A stretch of 64,000 nucleotides of DNA, taken from assembly GCA_022842595.1 (NCBI GenBank), contig JALHPF010000011.1, positions 1 through 64,000 of the forward strand, written 5' to 3'. Positions 55,012-64,000 of this stretch are shown in pieces. Both the position numbers and the translations under genes were made by a program. The stretch comes from Rubrivivax sp. GTDB lineage: Bacteria > Pseudomonadota > Gammaproteobacteria > Burkholderiales > Burkholderiaceae_C. The notes below the pieces were generated by a model that made no database searches, was not told the origin of the DNA, and saw nothing but the letters and a program-made list of their open reading frames with translations. Each line of letters starts with the position of its first letter. The first letter of the stretch is position 1.

Positions 55012-55613
55012 GATGTCTCCTCTGACTTCGCCTCTGGTTAGCTTCAGTGAGAGCCAAGCATCGTCTCCAGCGACTGCTTGCCCCAACCCCTCGGAGCTTA
55101 CGGATACTACGCGTGATGGCGACCTGCGGAGCATTCCGTCGCGCCGATCATCGCCCCAATGCACTGTCGAAGGGGACATGCCGCATGAGTGACATGCGCC
55201 CTTCTCTCGTTGCTCGAACCGTGGCGTTGCTAACCGCAACGGGTCCGCCGTGCAGCGATCGAGCAGACGGCGAGCAAAGAAAGGTCCAGGACCGATGTTC
55301 GTGATGTCAGCGTTGCAGCCTGCAATTCGATGTCCTGACCGGCATCTGCGGGTCGGGATGACTCGTTCGCGAGCGGCAGCTTCCGAGCATTGAACCTCTG
55401 ACGTCAGCTTTCCGGCGGTGAGTCCCAGAGGTCGGCTGTCGCAGCCCGACCCTCTCCCGACGCTGGCTTTCAGACAACTGCCGCTGCAAAGTACTCCCTG
55501 CGCTGGTCCCGACGGGAACAGCCCGTGGGCATGCGACCAGACCGAAAAGTGGCTGGGTCCGCCATAACAGCCACGACGTCAGGATGGGGGGTGTCCCGTC
55601 GGGCTCGGCGACT
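55012..55613. other. Long intergenic stretch without a recognisable gene
   Basis: About 600 bases between the carbonic anhydrase start and a PEP-CTERM gene end. No frame on either strand gives a plausible protein. A patchwork of short GC-rich palindromic motifs lies in 55340-55500, which may be a decayed intergenic repeat. This is not demonstrated. Confidence 0.4.
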
Positions 55614-57008
55614 TCAACTCAATCGTGCGATGGCGAGCTTGCGCCGCCAGGCGATCACGGCCAGCCCCAGCCCCAGCAACAGGTAGGTGGACGGCTCTGG
55701 CACGGCCGCGGCCATATTGAGCACGAAGCCCGAGGTCAGGAGCGTGGCCTTGTCGTAGTAGAGGCCGGAGATTGCCGAGCCATCGGCAGCCATCGAGGTC
55801 AAGCTCCAGACATGCTTTTGTCCGGCGCCGCTGCCGAATGAGTTGCCGCCCAAGGTCTCGTTCAGGTAACTGTCGAAGGTCTTGGTCACACCCGTGCTGT
55901 CGTCGTAGATCCAAGTGTCGACCTCCAGGATGCCAGCGCTGCCGCCCACGTTGATCGGGAATGAGCCAATGACCAAGCCGTTGTTGGAGACGCCCGCCAC
56001 GACCGCCTTCATGTTGCGGAGGGTGTCCGGGCCGCCGGTCGTGTCGATCACGTGGCTGTATGGGATCAGTTTGCCGGTGTTGGTCTGGGTGTCCCAGAAG
56101 GTGGCCGGGCTGTAGGTGATGGTGGGGGTGACTTGATAGCCCGAGTACACGGATGCCAGGCCGTTGACCGACGGGCCTGCACCATAGCGGCCGTTCTCGC
56201 TCAACGATGTAACGGCGATGGCCGAGGTCACCTGTGTCAGCGTCGGCACCGGAACCGCAGCGCTGACTCTCCATACGTTGGCGGTGATGGTCGGGGTGCT
56301 GTCCACGACGTAAGCCGACCCGTTCCAGCGCCAGACGGTGGAGATCACGTTGTTGGATGTGTAGCCTGCCACCACGTCGCCGTTCCCGCTGACGGCGACC
56401 GCGCGTCCGCTGGACGTCGTGGTGGAGCCCGCGGTGAGGTCAATCACGCTGCCATTGCGAAACACCGTCGCACGCCTCGAGGTAGCCGACGAGCCCGGCG
56501 TGGAGGCGTTCCTCCAAAAGGACTCGCCGACGACGACGGAGCCGTCGGCGGAGATGCCGTAGGCGGCGCTCTCCTGGCGCACCGTCGCGCCGGTGAACGG
56601 CGCACCGGTCGAGTAAAAGCCCAGGCTGCCCAGGGTTGTCCAGGTCTGCGTGGCCACGTCATAGCGGGCGGCCTGGCTGCGCTCCACCGGACCCGCACCA
56701 TAGTTGACGAACACGGTGGACGCACCGCTGATCGTGCCCCCGTTGGCCGAGATGCCCAGGTTGCCGGAAAAGCCATTGGCCGAGGAATTGCCGCTGAACA
56801 CCGTGAATGGCGTGGCGGAGGAGGCGGCGTACAGAACGTTGGTTTTGGTCGTGGAGTTCGTCGTGACGCCGAACGCGGCGCCCGAGGACAGGGCCTCGAG
56901 AGCGTAGTTTTCAGGCGGGGCGAATGAACGCAGGGCCGCGGTCTGAGCAGTTGCGGCGCCAGAGGACAAGACACAGATCAGGGCAGCGGCGTGCAGGTGG
57001 CGCGACAT
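55614..57008 (-). CDS. PEP-CTERM sorted extracellular protein with HAF-like repeats
   Basis: A 464-residue secreted protein with a signal peptide (MSRHLHAAALICVLSSGAAT, about 1-21). Serine-, threonine-, glycine-rich repeats follow, with ISADGSVVVGES, VSGNGDVVAGYT and VSNNGLVIGSF, similar to HAF repeats. It ends in a sorting signal: VPEPSTYLLLGLGLAVIAW and a basic tail (RRKLAIARLS). Exosortase cleaves such signals; no exosortase gene is in the window. It is divergent from a similar gene at 57403 and probably a paralogue. Confidence 0.88.
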   Translation of the reverse strand: MSRHLHAAALICVLSSGAATAQTAALRSFAPPENYALEALSSGAAFGVTTNSTTKTNVLYAASSATPFTVFSGNSSANGFSGNLGISANGGTISGASTVFVNYGAGPVERSQAARYDVATQTWTTLGSLGFYSTGAPFTGATVRQESAAYGISADGSVVVGESFWRNASTPGSSATSRRATVFRNGSVIDLTAGSTTTSSGRAVAVSGNGDVVAGYTSNNVISTVWRWNGSAYVVDSTPTITANVWRVSAAVPVPTLTQVTSAIAVTSLSENGRYGAGPSVNGLASVYSGYQVTPTITYSPATFWDTQTNTGKLIPYSHVIDTTGGPDTLRNMKAVVAGVSNNGLVIGSFPINVGGSAGILEVDTWIYDDSTGVTKTFDSYLNETLGGNSFGSGAGQKHVWSLTSMAADGSAISGLYYDKATLLTSGFVLNMAAAVPEPSTYLLLGLGLAVIAWRRKLAIARLS

Positions 57009-57402
57009 GGCGGGTTCCTTGGCAAGGAGGCAGAGAAGAGCGCACGCGCAGGCCGTCGGGGCATGCGACGCGCGGCGTGACGCTCAAGAGTATTGGGGAA
57101 GTGCGCCGTCGTTAACGCTTTTGCGGCCCCGAGGCAGAAGATTGACGATCCTGGGACACGCTTGACGAGCACGGGCCAGGAGCACGCCACCCCGGGGGCG
57201 CGGGTCATCGGCTCGCGATGGCCCCCGATCGTCAAGCCTGATCCACGAACACCAATCTTCGGGTTCGGGCAGCCGCCAACTGACCCATCGCCGGTCCGGG
57301 CTCCGATACTGGACAGCGCGGCGCCGAGCGCCGGCCACCACCCAGGCCCGCGACGTTCCACACAGGGCGCCTGTTCACGCCCGCCAAACCAGGAAACAAA
57401 CC
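57009..57402. promoter_or_regulatory. Divergent promoter region of two PEP-CTERM genes
   Basis: A gap of 394 bases between two divergent PEP-CTERM genes. The region must hold both promoters. An AGGAAAC ribosome-like site is near 57388, before the plus-strand ATG at 57403. I see no clear sigma-54 element by eye. Confidence 0.45.
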
Positions 57403-58626
57403 ATGACGCATGCTGCTCTCCGCTGTGCTTGGCTCGCCGCAGGCCTTGCCCTGGCCGCTGCGACGCCCGCTGCGCAAGCCCAGTCGCTGAAGATCTTCGG
57501 CTCTGGCTCGACGGCCTACGACGTGTCCGCCAACGGCACCGTCACCTACACGCTGGGCGGATCGAACTACCTGTGGTCGCTTGTCACCGACAGCAGTACG
57601 GCGATCGGCGGCACCGCGGTGGGCACCGCCGGCGTCGCCGGGCGCTTGCTGATCAGCGCCGACGGCACCCGTGTCGCCGGCAGCACCTTGAACACGACCA
57701 CCGGCAAGTACGTCTCGTCGTACTACAGCACCAGCACTGGCACGTGGACGCAGTTGAATGGCTTGGGCGGATCGTCGGGCAACAACGCGCTGACGACCTG
57801 GGACATGAGCAGCGACGGTCGCTACATCGTCGGCAATTCCTACACCGCCGTGGGCAACTACTTGCATGCCACCATCTCCGACGCCGTCACTGGCGCGACG
57901 ATCGACGTGGGTCAGCCGGGCAATGTGCAAAGCCGCGTCAACGCCATCAGCACCAACGGCCAGGTGGCCATCGGCTACAGCTCCAGCAGCCGCTACGGAT
58001 CGATCTGGCGCGACCCCGAAAGCGACGGCAGCTATGCGCAGACCATCGTCACGCACCCGGTCGGCGGCAACAGTGCGTCCGAGGGCCGCACGGTGTCCGG
58101 CAACGGCCTGTGGGCTGCGGGCGCCAGCTTCAACACCGCCCTGCCGTACCTCGTCAACGTGGCCACCGGCGTGGTGACGACCTTCCCCAAGCTGCCCTTC
58201 AACGACGGCAGCCCCTCGATGAAGAGCACCGCCTCGCCGTCCGCGATCTCGGAAGATGGCCTCACCGTCATCGGCACGCACAGCATCGGCGGCACGCTGG
58301 ACACGAACTACGGGTTCATCTGGACGGCCAGCGGCGGCGTGCTGGACATCGACAGCCATTTCGCCCTGAACGGCGTGGACACCGCAAACGCCTACAACTT
58401 CGTGTCACCGATCGGCATGACGGTGCAGGCCGATGGCAGCACGGCGTACGTCGGCATCGCGCTGCAGCGCGCCACCGGCGCCGCGGTGGGCTTCTTCGTG
58501 AACATTCCATCCGCAGTGCCCGAGCCGGCGAGCGTCGCGCTGCTGCTCGGCGGCCTGGGCGTGGTGGGCTTTGTCACGCGCCGCCGCCGCTGCCGACCGC
58601 TGGTGCCGTCCCCGCGCCAAGCCTGA
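57403..58626 (+). CDS. PEP-CTERM sorted extracellular protein with HAF-like repeats
   Basis: A 407-residue secreted protein with a signal peptide ending near PAAQAQ (residue 27). HAF-like units LLISADGTRVAGSTL, MSSDGRYIVGNSY, ISTNGQVAIGYS, VSGNGLWAAGAS and ISEDGLTVIGTH recur. The end carries VPEPASVALLLGGLGVVGF and a tail rich in Arg. It shares architecture with the divergent neighbour at 55614-57008. Such proteins belong to exopolysaccharide-linked surface systems; the function here is unknown. Confidence 0.88.
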   Translation: MTHAALRCAWLAAGLALAAATPAAQAQSLKIFGSGSTAYDVSANGTVTYTLGGSNYLWSLVTDSSTAIGGTAVGTAGVAGRLLISADGTRVAGSTLNTTTGKYVSSYYSTSTGTWTQLNGLGGSSGNNALTTWDMSSDGRYIVGNSYTAVGNYLHATISDAVTGATIDVGQPGNVQSRVNAISTNGQVAIGYSSSSRYGSIWRDPESDGSYAQTIVTHPVGGNSASEGRTVSGNGLWAAGASFNTALPYLVNVATGVVTTFPKLPFNDGSPSMKSTASPSAISEDGLTVIGTHSIGGTLDTNYGFIWTASGGVLDIDSHFALNGVDTANAYNFVSPIGMTVQADGSTAYVGIALQRATGAAVGFFVNIPSAVPEPASVALLLGGLGVVGFVTRRRRCRPLVPSPRQA

Positions 58627-58646
58627 GCACCGATCTCGACAGCCCG

Positions 58647-59690
58647 TCAGGGCTGCTCGGGCCGTGTCTCGCTGGGTCTTTCGCCGAAGCGTCGCAGATA
58701 GGCCTGGCTGAACTTGCTGGCGTTCTGGAACCCCCAACGATGCGCCAGTTCGCGCACCGAACCCGTGCGCCCGCGGCGCAGTTCAGCGCGTGCCCGATCA
58801 AGCCGGACCTGACGCACGAATGCCCCGGGCGACATGCCCAGATGCTCGTTGAACTGGCGCAGCAGGCTGCTGGCGCTGACGCAGGCGGCTGATGCAATGT
58901 CCGACAGCAAGATGTCCCGCTCGGCATGGCTGTCGATGAACTCCAGCGCCCGCCGCAGGCTGGCTGGCGCGGGGCCGCTGCAAACCGACAGTGCCCCTGG
59001 CGCGCCCACCATCGGTTGCTCGTTGAGCAGGGTCAGCGCGATCATTTCGTTCCAGCGCTGCGCAAGCATCTGCCTGCCAAGCGGCAGGCCGCTCGATCGA
59101 AGCAGTCCGGTCGACGCCTGCACGGCCATGACCAGCAGGCGCTGCGCAAGGTCCGCGGCCAGCACGGGTGCAAAGCGCGGCGGCCCGCCGACCGCGCCCG
59201 GGGCGAGTTCGGCACCTAGGCTCAGCATGCAGCGTTTGGGCAGGTCGAACTCGATCAGGTGCGTGCCTGGCGTGACTTGCATGCCTTCGAGCTCACGGGG
59301 GTCGATGACCAGGCCTTCGCCGGCCTGGGCGGTGAACTTGCCGCTGGTCAGCGCGACGCTCATCGTGCCCGCCAGCGGCAGCCCGATGGTGTAGATGGGC
59401 GGGGCGATGGTCGCGTCCAACAGGCGCAGGTCCAAGCCCAGAGCGGTCTGGGTTTCGGTCACGAAAGTCGCGGCGCAGTGCGGACTGCGCGGCGCCAGTT
59501 CGACAGCCGCCATGAGCAAGGTGCCGGTGCGGTGCTGTCCGCCATCCAGCACCGAGCGCTCGGCCGACGGTGAGACCCGATCGACACCGTCGAAGTAGCT
59601 TTCGACCGCGTCGCGCCCGGTAAAGACCCGGGGCGCCTCGGGCAGCAGGCGGCCGTCGATCGGCTTGGCAGGCGTTACGGGCTGTTTCAC
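58647..59690 (-). CDS. AraC-family transcriptional regulator
   Basis: A 347-residue regulator. The N-terminal two-thirds form an AraC-binding-type sensor domain (APPIYTIGLPLAGTMSVALT). The C-terminal end holds two helix-turn-helices, beginning LSDIASAACVSASSLLRQFN and ending RELAHRWGFQNASKFSQAYL. No ATG lies at the expected point; a GTG at 59690 gives the start VKQPVTPAKP. The ATG upstream at 59834 is Arg/Ser-rich and looks non-coding. It is convergent with a PEP-CTERM gene; its target is unknown. Confidence 0.87.
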   Translation of the reverse strand: MKQPVTPAKPIDGRLLPEAPRVFTGRDAVESYFDGVDRVSPSAERSVLDGGQHRTGTLLMAAVELAPRSPHCAATFVTETQTALGLDLRLLDATIAPPIYTIGLPLAGTMSVALTSGKFTAQAGEGLVIDPRELEGMQVTPGTHLIEFDLPKRCMLSLGAELAPGAVGGPPRFAPVLAADLAQRLLVMAVQASTGLLRSSGLPLGRQMLAQRWNEMIALTLLNEQPMVGAPGALSVCSGPAPASLRRALEFIDSHAERDILLSDIASAACVSASSLLRQFNEHLGMSPGAFVRQVRLDRARAELRRGRTGSVRELAHRWGFQNASKFSQAYLRRFGERPSETRPEQP

Positions 59691-60189
59691 GGTGGCGCAA
59701 GATGACGGCGGCAGGGATCGAGGCGCGCATCGCCGAAGGTGAGGGGCCCTGCATTGTCCGGCGCTGCGGCAGTGGGCCGGCCGGCGAAACTGAAGACAAA
59801 CGCCCGATTTTCTCGCCCCTGACCCTGCGCGCATTGATGCTGTGCAGGCTTGATGCGACTGCTGGTGGTCTGCTGATTGGCGTCGCAGGTCAGGATCTTC
59901 TCGATCACCGGCTGCTGCACGACCGCCGAACGGATGGCCACGTCACCCGTGGAACTGTCGGCCGCGAGCGGCGGGTCGTGGCCGGCTCCTGGAGGCCACG
60001 AGCGTCAGCTTCCTGGACGCGAAGCGCGCGGGACGAGGCCGGGCCGTCCGGCAGCTTCCGGGAAGGTCGAAGGACAGCTGAGGGTCGCAAGCCGCGATCG
60101 GCCGGAGGACTCTGGAATGTAGCCTGTACGTCAGCTATGCGCCGAAAGACGCCACCGCGTTCCTTTGCGGACGACTGCAGAGACGGGCA
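59691..60189. other. Intergenic stretch between the AraC and cNMP-domain genes
   Basis: About 500 bases with no convincing gene. Frames open on both strands are compositional. The AraC promoter and the end of the frd-linked transcript should be here; no clear terminator is seen. Confidence 0.45.
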
Positions 60190-60666
60190 TCAGGTACCCG
60201 CGCGCTTGGCCACTGGCGAGTACATGTCCAGCAACTGGACGCGCGTGGCGCGCAGGCGTTCGGACACCACGCCCATCAACCGCAGCATGAAGGCCAGGCC
60301 GAACTCCGGATGGCGCTTGAAGGTGTGAAGCAGCTGCTCGCCTTCGAAGGCCAGCGCCGTCACCGCCGACAGAGCACGCGCCTGGAAGTGCTTGCCGGCG
60401 TGGGGCAGCACGGCAGACCAGTCGAGCTCGTCGCCGGCATACAGCGTCTGCACGCGCAGCACGTGGTCGGGTGCTTCGAGTTCCAGCGCCACCATGCCTT
60501 CGCCCAGCAGGTAGAAGACCGAGTACTCGTCGCCCTCGTGGAAGATGACCTGGCCTTGGTCGAAGTGCACCTGGCGGGCCAGCGTGGCCAGCAACTCGAC
60601 ATGCTCGGGCGGAAACCCGGCAACGAAAGGGTGCTTCTGCAGCACGGGCAACAGGGTCGGTGACAT
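60190..60666 (-). CDS. Cyclic-nucleotide-binding-domain protein without DNA-binding domain
   Basis: A 158-residue protein with a single cNMP-binding fold (about 12-130): HFDQGQVIFHEGDEYSVFYL, then GEGMVALEL and AGDELDWSAVLPH. The Crp/Fnr helix-turn-helix is absent and the chain ends in a helix (QLLDMYSPVAKRAGT). It sits 21 bases downstream of frdB on the same strand, with ribosome site AAGGAGA, so it is probably part of the frd operon. It may regulate or stabilise the enzyme rather than bind DNA; this is inference. Confidence 0.85.
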   Translation of the reverse strand: MSPTLLPVLQKHPFVAGFPPEHVELLATLARQVHFDQGQVIFHEGDEYSVFYLLGEGMVALELEAPDHVLRVQTLYAGDELDWSAVLPHAGKHFQARALSAVTALAFEGEQLLHTFKRHPEFGLAFMLRLMGVVSERLRATRVQLLDMYSPVAKRAGT

Positions 60667-60687
60667 GGTTCTTGTCTCCTTCAGTGG

Positions 60688-61488
60688 TCACTTCCAGCCC
60701 ATGGCCGCCATCTTCCTGCGCACGAAGGCAATCTGCGTCTGCAAGGGCAGCTGCTTGGGGCAGACGTCGTGGCAGCCCAGCAGCGACATGCAGCCGAACA
60801 CACCGTCGTCGTCGCCCACCAGTTCGTAGAAGTCGGCGTCGCTGCGCGTGTCGCGCGGGTCCTGGCGGAATCGGGCGATCTTGTTCAGGCCCACGGCGCC
60901 GACGAAGTCCTCACGCATGCGCGCCGTGCCGCAGGCCGACACGCAGCAGCCGCACTCGATGCAGCGGTCGAGCTCGTAGATCTTCTCGGCGTGTTCGGGA
61001 TCCATGCGCGCCTCCAGGCGCGTCAGGTCGGGACGGGTTTCCTGCTGGTGCACCCAGGCCTGCAGGCGCTCGCTCATGCCGCGCATCCACTTGCCGGTGT
61101 TGACCGACAGGTCGCCGATGAGCTCGAACACCGGCAGCGGCGCCAGCCGGAAGCTGGCCTGCAGATTCTTGGTCAGCGTGCGGCACGCCAGCGCCGGGCG
61201 GCCGTCGACGAGCATGGCGCAGCTGCCGCAGATGCCGGCGCGGCAGACGAAGTCGAACTGCAGCGAGGGGTCCAGGCGCTCGCGGATCTCGGTCAGCGCG
61301 ATGAACAGTGTCATGCCAGGTGCGTCGTCGAGCACGTAGGTCTGCCAGTGCGGCGCCACGTGCAGCTGCTGCGGGTCGTAGCGCAACACCGCGATGTGGA
61401 GCTTGCGTTGCACGATGCCGGCGGCGGCAGTAGCGGCGTCGGGCTGCAGGCAACTGCGAACGGGAACGATGGGGATCGGGGTCTTCAT
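60688..61488 (-). CDS. frdB: Fumarate reductase iron-sulfur subunit
   Basis: A 266-residue subunit that wires the flavin to the membrane haems. The [2Fe-2S] ligands are C82, C87, C90 and C102 ([10 protein letters not shown]); further cysteines in [14 protein letters not shown] (176-186) and [13 protein letters not shown] (233-243) hold the [4Fe-4S] and [3Fe-4S] clusters. The CIECGCC pattern matches Wolinella-type fumarate reductases. The ATG overlaps the frdA stop (ATGA at 61485-61488). Confidence 0.93.
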   Translation of the reverse strand: MKTPIPIVPVRSCLQPDAATAAAGIVQRKLHIAVLRYDPQQLHVAPHWQTYVLDDAPGMTLFIALTEIRERLDPSLQFDFVCRAGICGSCAMLVDGRPALACRTLTKNLQASFRLAPLPVFELIGDLSVNTGKWMRGMSERLQAWVHQQETRPDLTRLEARMDPEHAEKIYELDRCIECGCCVSACGTARMREDFVGAVGLNKIARFRQDPRDTRSDADFYELVGDDDGVFGCMSLLGCHDVCPKQLPLQTQIAFVRRKMAAMGWK

Positions 61489-63464
61489 GCCAGCGGCTCG
61501 TCGATGCGTTCGTTGGGGCCGCGCAGCGGCGGGGGCAGCAAGTCTTCGAAAGGCATCAGCCCGTTCTGCACCTCAGACCGCGGCGCGTCCTTCAAACGTT
61601 CGCGCAGCGCGGCCACTTCGGCGGCGCGCGCCGCGGTGTCGGGGTGGTCGACATAGTCCTTCGCGCCATAACCGCGCCAGCCCGGGGGCAGTTCCATCGT
61701 GGCCACGTCCACCGGCTCGTAGGCCAGCGTGGGCCGCAGGTCGCCCTCTTTCCAGGTGGCCAGCGTGCGCTTGAGCCAAAGCGCGTCGTCGCGGTGCGGG
61801 TGGTCTTCGCGGAAGTGCGCGCCGCGGCTCTCGGTGCGCTGCAGCGCGCCGTCGGCCATGCACAGCGCCAGCTTCAACATCTTCTGCGTGCGGTAGGCGG
61901 TGGCCAGCTCGGGGTTGGCGCCGGCGGCCTTGTGGCGCAGGCCGATGTGGCGGCTGCGCTCGAGCAGCTGCTGCAGTTCCGCCACGGCCTGGGTGAGGTC
62001 TTCTCCGGTGCGGAATATGCCCACCTTGTCGGTCATGATCTGCTGCATCGCCAGCTTCAGCACCGAGGCGTCCTCGGTGCCGGGGCCCTTGACGAGCGCG
62101 TCGAGCTTGGCCTGCTCGGCCTGCACCCGTTCGCGCACCAGCCCGATGGGGATGCGCATCTCGTTGTCGCTCTTGTCGCAGAAGTCAGCGACGAATTCGC
62201 CGACGATCATGCCGGCGACCACGGTTTCGGCCACCGAGTTGCCGCCCAGGCGGTTGAAGCCGTGCATGTCCCAGCAGGCGGCTTCGCCGGCGCTGAACAA
62301 GCCCTTCAGCGTGGGGCTCCGCCCCGTGTGGTCGGTGCGCACGCCGCCCATGGTGTAGTGCTGCGCCGGACGCACGGCGATCATGTCCACCGCCGGGTCG
62401 ATGCCGAGGAAACTCTCGCAGATCTCTTTCACCTCGCGCAGGTTTTTCTCGATGTGCGCGCGGCCCAGCTGGGTGATGTCCAGCCACAGGTGATCGCCGA
62501 AGCGCGAGGGCACGCCCAGCCCCTTGCGAATGTGCGTTTCCATGCGCCGCGACACGACGTCGCGCGAGGCGAGCTCCTTCTTCTCGGGCTCGTAGTCGGG
62601 CATGAAGCGGTGGCCGTTCACGTCCTTCAGCAGCCCGCCATCACCGCGGCACCCTTCCGTGACCAGGATGCTGGCCGGAAAGATGCCCGTGGGGTGGAAC
62701 TGCACCGCCTCCATGTTGCCCAGCGCGGCCTGGCCCGTTTCCAGCGCGATGGCCATGCCGATGCCTTCGCAGATGACGGCGTTGGTCGTCACCTTGAAGA
62801 GCCGGCCGGCGCCACCGGTGGCGATCACCGTCGCCTTGGCGACATGGGCGCTGAGCTCGCCGGTGACGAGGTCGCGCACCACGGCGCCCTGGCAGCGGCT
62901 GCCATCAACGATGAGCGCGATGGCTTCGGCGCGCTCCACCACCGGGATGCTCTCGGCGATGGCGCGGTCGCTGACGGCATAGAGCATGGCGTGGCCGGTG
63001 CCGTCGCTCACAAAGCAGGTGCGCCACTTCTTGGTGCCGCCGAAGTCGCGCTGCGCCACCAGGCCGTGGGCCTCGTCGCGTTCGGTCAGCGTGACCTTCT
63101 GCCCGTTGATGATGACCTGGCGGTCACCGCGCTGCACACGGCTCCAGGGCACGCCCCAGGCGGCCAGTTCGCGCACGGCCTTGGGCGCCGTGTGGACGAA
63201 CATGCGCACCACGCGCTGGTCGGCGCCCCAGTCGCTGCCACGCACGGTGTCTTCGAAGTGCACGTCCTCGTTGTCGCCCTGGCCCTTGATGACGTTGGCC
63301 AGCGAGGCCTGCATGCCACCCTGCGCCGCGGCCGAGTGGCTGCGCTTGGGCGGCACCAGCGAGAGGATCACGGCATCGTGGCCACGGCGCTTGGCGCCGA
63401 TGGCCACGCGCAGGCCGGTCAGGCCACCGCCGATGACCAGCACGTCGGTGTAGTGGATCTTCAT
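61485..63464 (-). CDS. frdA: Fumarate reductase flavoprotein subunit
   Basis: A 659-residue catalytic subunit. [18 protein letters not shown] (7-24) binds FAD, and His43 in [15 protein letters not shown] is the predicted covalent FAD site. [32 protein letters not shown] and [17 protein letters not shown] carry family active-site residues; [19 protein letters not shown] is also typical. Fumarate reductase and succinate dehydrogenase flavoproteins look alike; the partner FrdC and gene order point to fumarate reductase. It starts 18 bases after frdC. Confidence 0.93.
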   Translation of the reverse strand: MKIHYTDVLVIGGGLTGLRVAIGAKRRGHDAVILSLVPPKRSHSAAAQGGMQASLANVIKGQGDNEDVHFEDTVRGSDWGADQRVVRMFVHTAPKAVRELAAWGVPWSRVQRGDRQVIINGQKVTLTERDEAHGLVAQRDFGGTKKWRTCFVSDGTGHAMLYAVSDRAIAESIPVVERAEAIALIVDGSRCQGAVVRDLVTGELSAHVAKATVIATGGAGRLFKVTTNAVICEGIGMAIALETGQAALGNMEAVQFHPTGIFPASILVTEGCRGDGGLLKDVNGHRFMPDYEPEKKELASRDVVSRRMETHIRKGLGVPSRFGDHLWLDITQLGRAHIEKNLREVKEICESFLGIDPAVDMIAVRPAQHYTMGGVRTDHTGRSPTLKGLFSAGEAACWDMHGFNRLGGNSVAETVVAGMIVGEFVADFCDKSDNEMRIPIGLVRERVQAEQAKLDALVKGPGTEDASVLKLAMQQIMTDKVGIFRTGEDLTQAVAELQQLLERSRHIGLRHKAAGANPELATAYRTQKMLKLALCMADGALQRTESRGAHFREDHPHRDDALWLKRTLATWKEGDLRPTLAYEPVDVATMELPPGWRGYGAKDYVDHPDTAARAAEVAALRERLKDAPRSEVQNGLMPFEDLLPPPLRGPNERIDEPLA

Positions 63465-63482
63465 GGCGGGTTCGGCCCGGGC

Positions 63483-64000
63483 TCACCTGGGCACCGGCGC
63501 GCCCGGTGGCTGCACCCAGGCCGGGGTGTAGGTTTCGCCGGCTCGCGGCGCGTGCTCGATGCCAATCTTCATGTAGGCGGCCAGCGTGGCCAAGCCCAGC
63601 GCAAGGAAAAACACCGTCAGGCACCACTTCAGGGCTTTCAGCTTCTTGCGCATGGCGTCGGGGTCGGCACCACCGAACCAGTTCCACTTCACGGCCAGCC
63701 GGTACAGCCCGATGCCGCCGTGGATTTCTACCGCGAACAACAGCACCAGGTAGAGCACCCAGTAGTGGTCGGTCCAGACGCGGTCGGCACTCTCGTAGGG
63801 GCCGATCAGGTCGGGCCGCGACAGCATCACGAACAGGTGCATCGAGGTCAGGAAGAACAGCGCGAACCCGGTCACCACCTGCCACCACCACAGCGTGGTG
63901 TCACTGTGTTTCATGTCGCGGGCGTGGTCTCGGAAGGTTCGCGCCTGCGTGTAGCTGCCGGGGAACTTGCGCATCGCCAACAGCGCATGCACCACCAAAA
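63483..64000 (-). CDS. frdC: Fumarate reductase diheme cytochrome b subunit, 5' end outside the window
   Basis: About 172 C-terminal residues are visible; the frame is open to the window end, so roughly 90 N-terminal residues lie beyond it. The sequence aligns by eye with Wolinella FrdC (about 256 residues): HALLAMRKFPGSYTQARTF, then KHSDTTLWWWQ, TSMHLFVML and FAVEIHGGIGLYRLAVKWNW. The His in VVHALL, SMHLF and VEIHGG match three of the four haem-b ligands, and the Glu in FAVEIH matches Glu180 of the transmembrane proton path. Gene order frdC-A-B is that of Wolinella. Confidence 0.9.
   Translation of the reverse strand, partial: LVVHALLAMRKFPGSYTQARTFRDHARDMKHSDTTLWWWQVVTGFALFFLTSMHLFVMLSRPDLIGPYESADRVWTDHYWVLYLVLLFAVEIHGGIGLYRLAVKWNWFGGADPDAMRKKLKALKWCLTVFFLALGLATLAAYMKIGIEHAPRAGETYTPAWVQPPGAPVPR

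Overview
The window is high-GC, densely coded DNA from a bacterium. Gene content and protein style point to a betaproteobacterium of the order Burkholderiales, near Rubrivivax, Leptothrix or Ideonella. The signs are PEP-CTERM sorting signals, an SHP cytochrome cluster, MocR, MASE1 and GGDEF-EAL regulators, an OadB-type sodium pump and a complete nuo operon. The order is an inference from sequence style; no marker gene in the window fixes the species. No rRNA gene, intact tRNA, insertion sequence, integrase or CRISPR array was seen.

Layout. 0-3 kb: the start of a RecQ-like helicase (cut by the window edge), a lipoprotein cytochrome c' and a PaiB-like flavin protein, all on the minus strand. 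3-11 kb: a signalling block with a MocR regulator (plus), a GGDEF-EAL protein, a methyl-accepting chemotaxis protein, a small unknown protein and a MASE1 histidine kinase. 11.3-12.6 kb: a decayed aromatic ring-hydroxylating dioxygenase locus. Ferredoxin and beta subunit are intact, but the alpha subunit survives only as a broken C-terminal piece. 12.6-17.2 kb: an SHP / diheme cytochrome / cytochrome b operon, divergent from a PepSY protein and a two-component system. 17.7-21.4 kb: a TetR-controlled membrane fusion protein plus MacB/DevC-type ABC exporter. 22-23 kb: a HAF-repeat pseudogene and scars of an MqsA-like antitoxin.

23.1-31.7 kb: a tandem DUF2892 membrane protein and a nine-gene V-type ATPase operon in the order G, C-like, I, K, F, E, A, B, D (minus). 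31.9-35.3 kb: a cytochrome c, a PGM1-like ATP-grasp ligase coupled to a small protein, a tRNA-Arg 3' fragment beside an antitoxin fragment, and a universal stress protein. 35.4-39.2 kb: a four-gene sodium-translocating decarboxylase of methylmalonyl-CoA type. 39.4-52.8 kb: a complete 14-gene complex I operon (nuoA-N) with an unusually short NuoG. 53-55 kb: a Tat-exported metallo-beta-lactamase-fold protein and a beta-carbonic anhydrase. 55.6-58.6 kb: two divergent PEP-CTERM proteins. 58.6-64 kb: an AraC regulator, a cyclic-nucleotide-binding-domain protein, and a Wolinella-type quinol:fumarate reductase (frdCAB, with frdC cut by the window end).

From about 23 to 64 kb the region reads as an ion-motive energy module: NADH oxidation by complex I, fumarate reduction by a diheme Frd, a decarboxylation-driven sodium pump and a rotary V-type ATPase. 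Together these would suit fermentative or fumarate-respiring life without oxygen. That they work together is inferred from proximity and family knowledge. The tRNA and antitoxin scars suggest that parts of the region arrived by integration.
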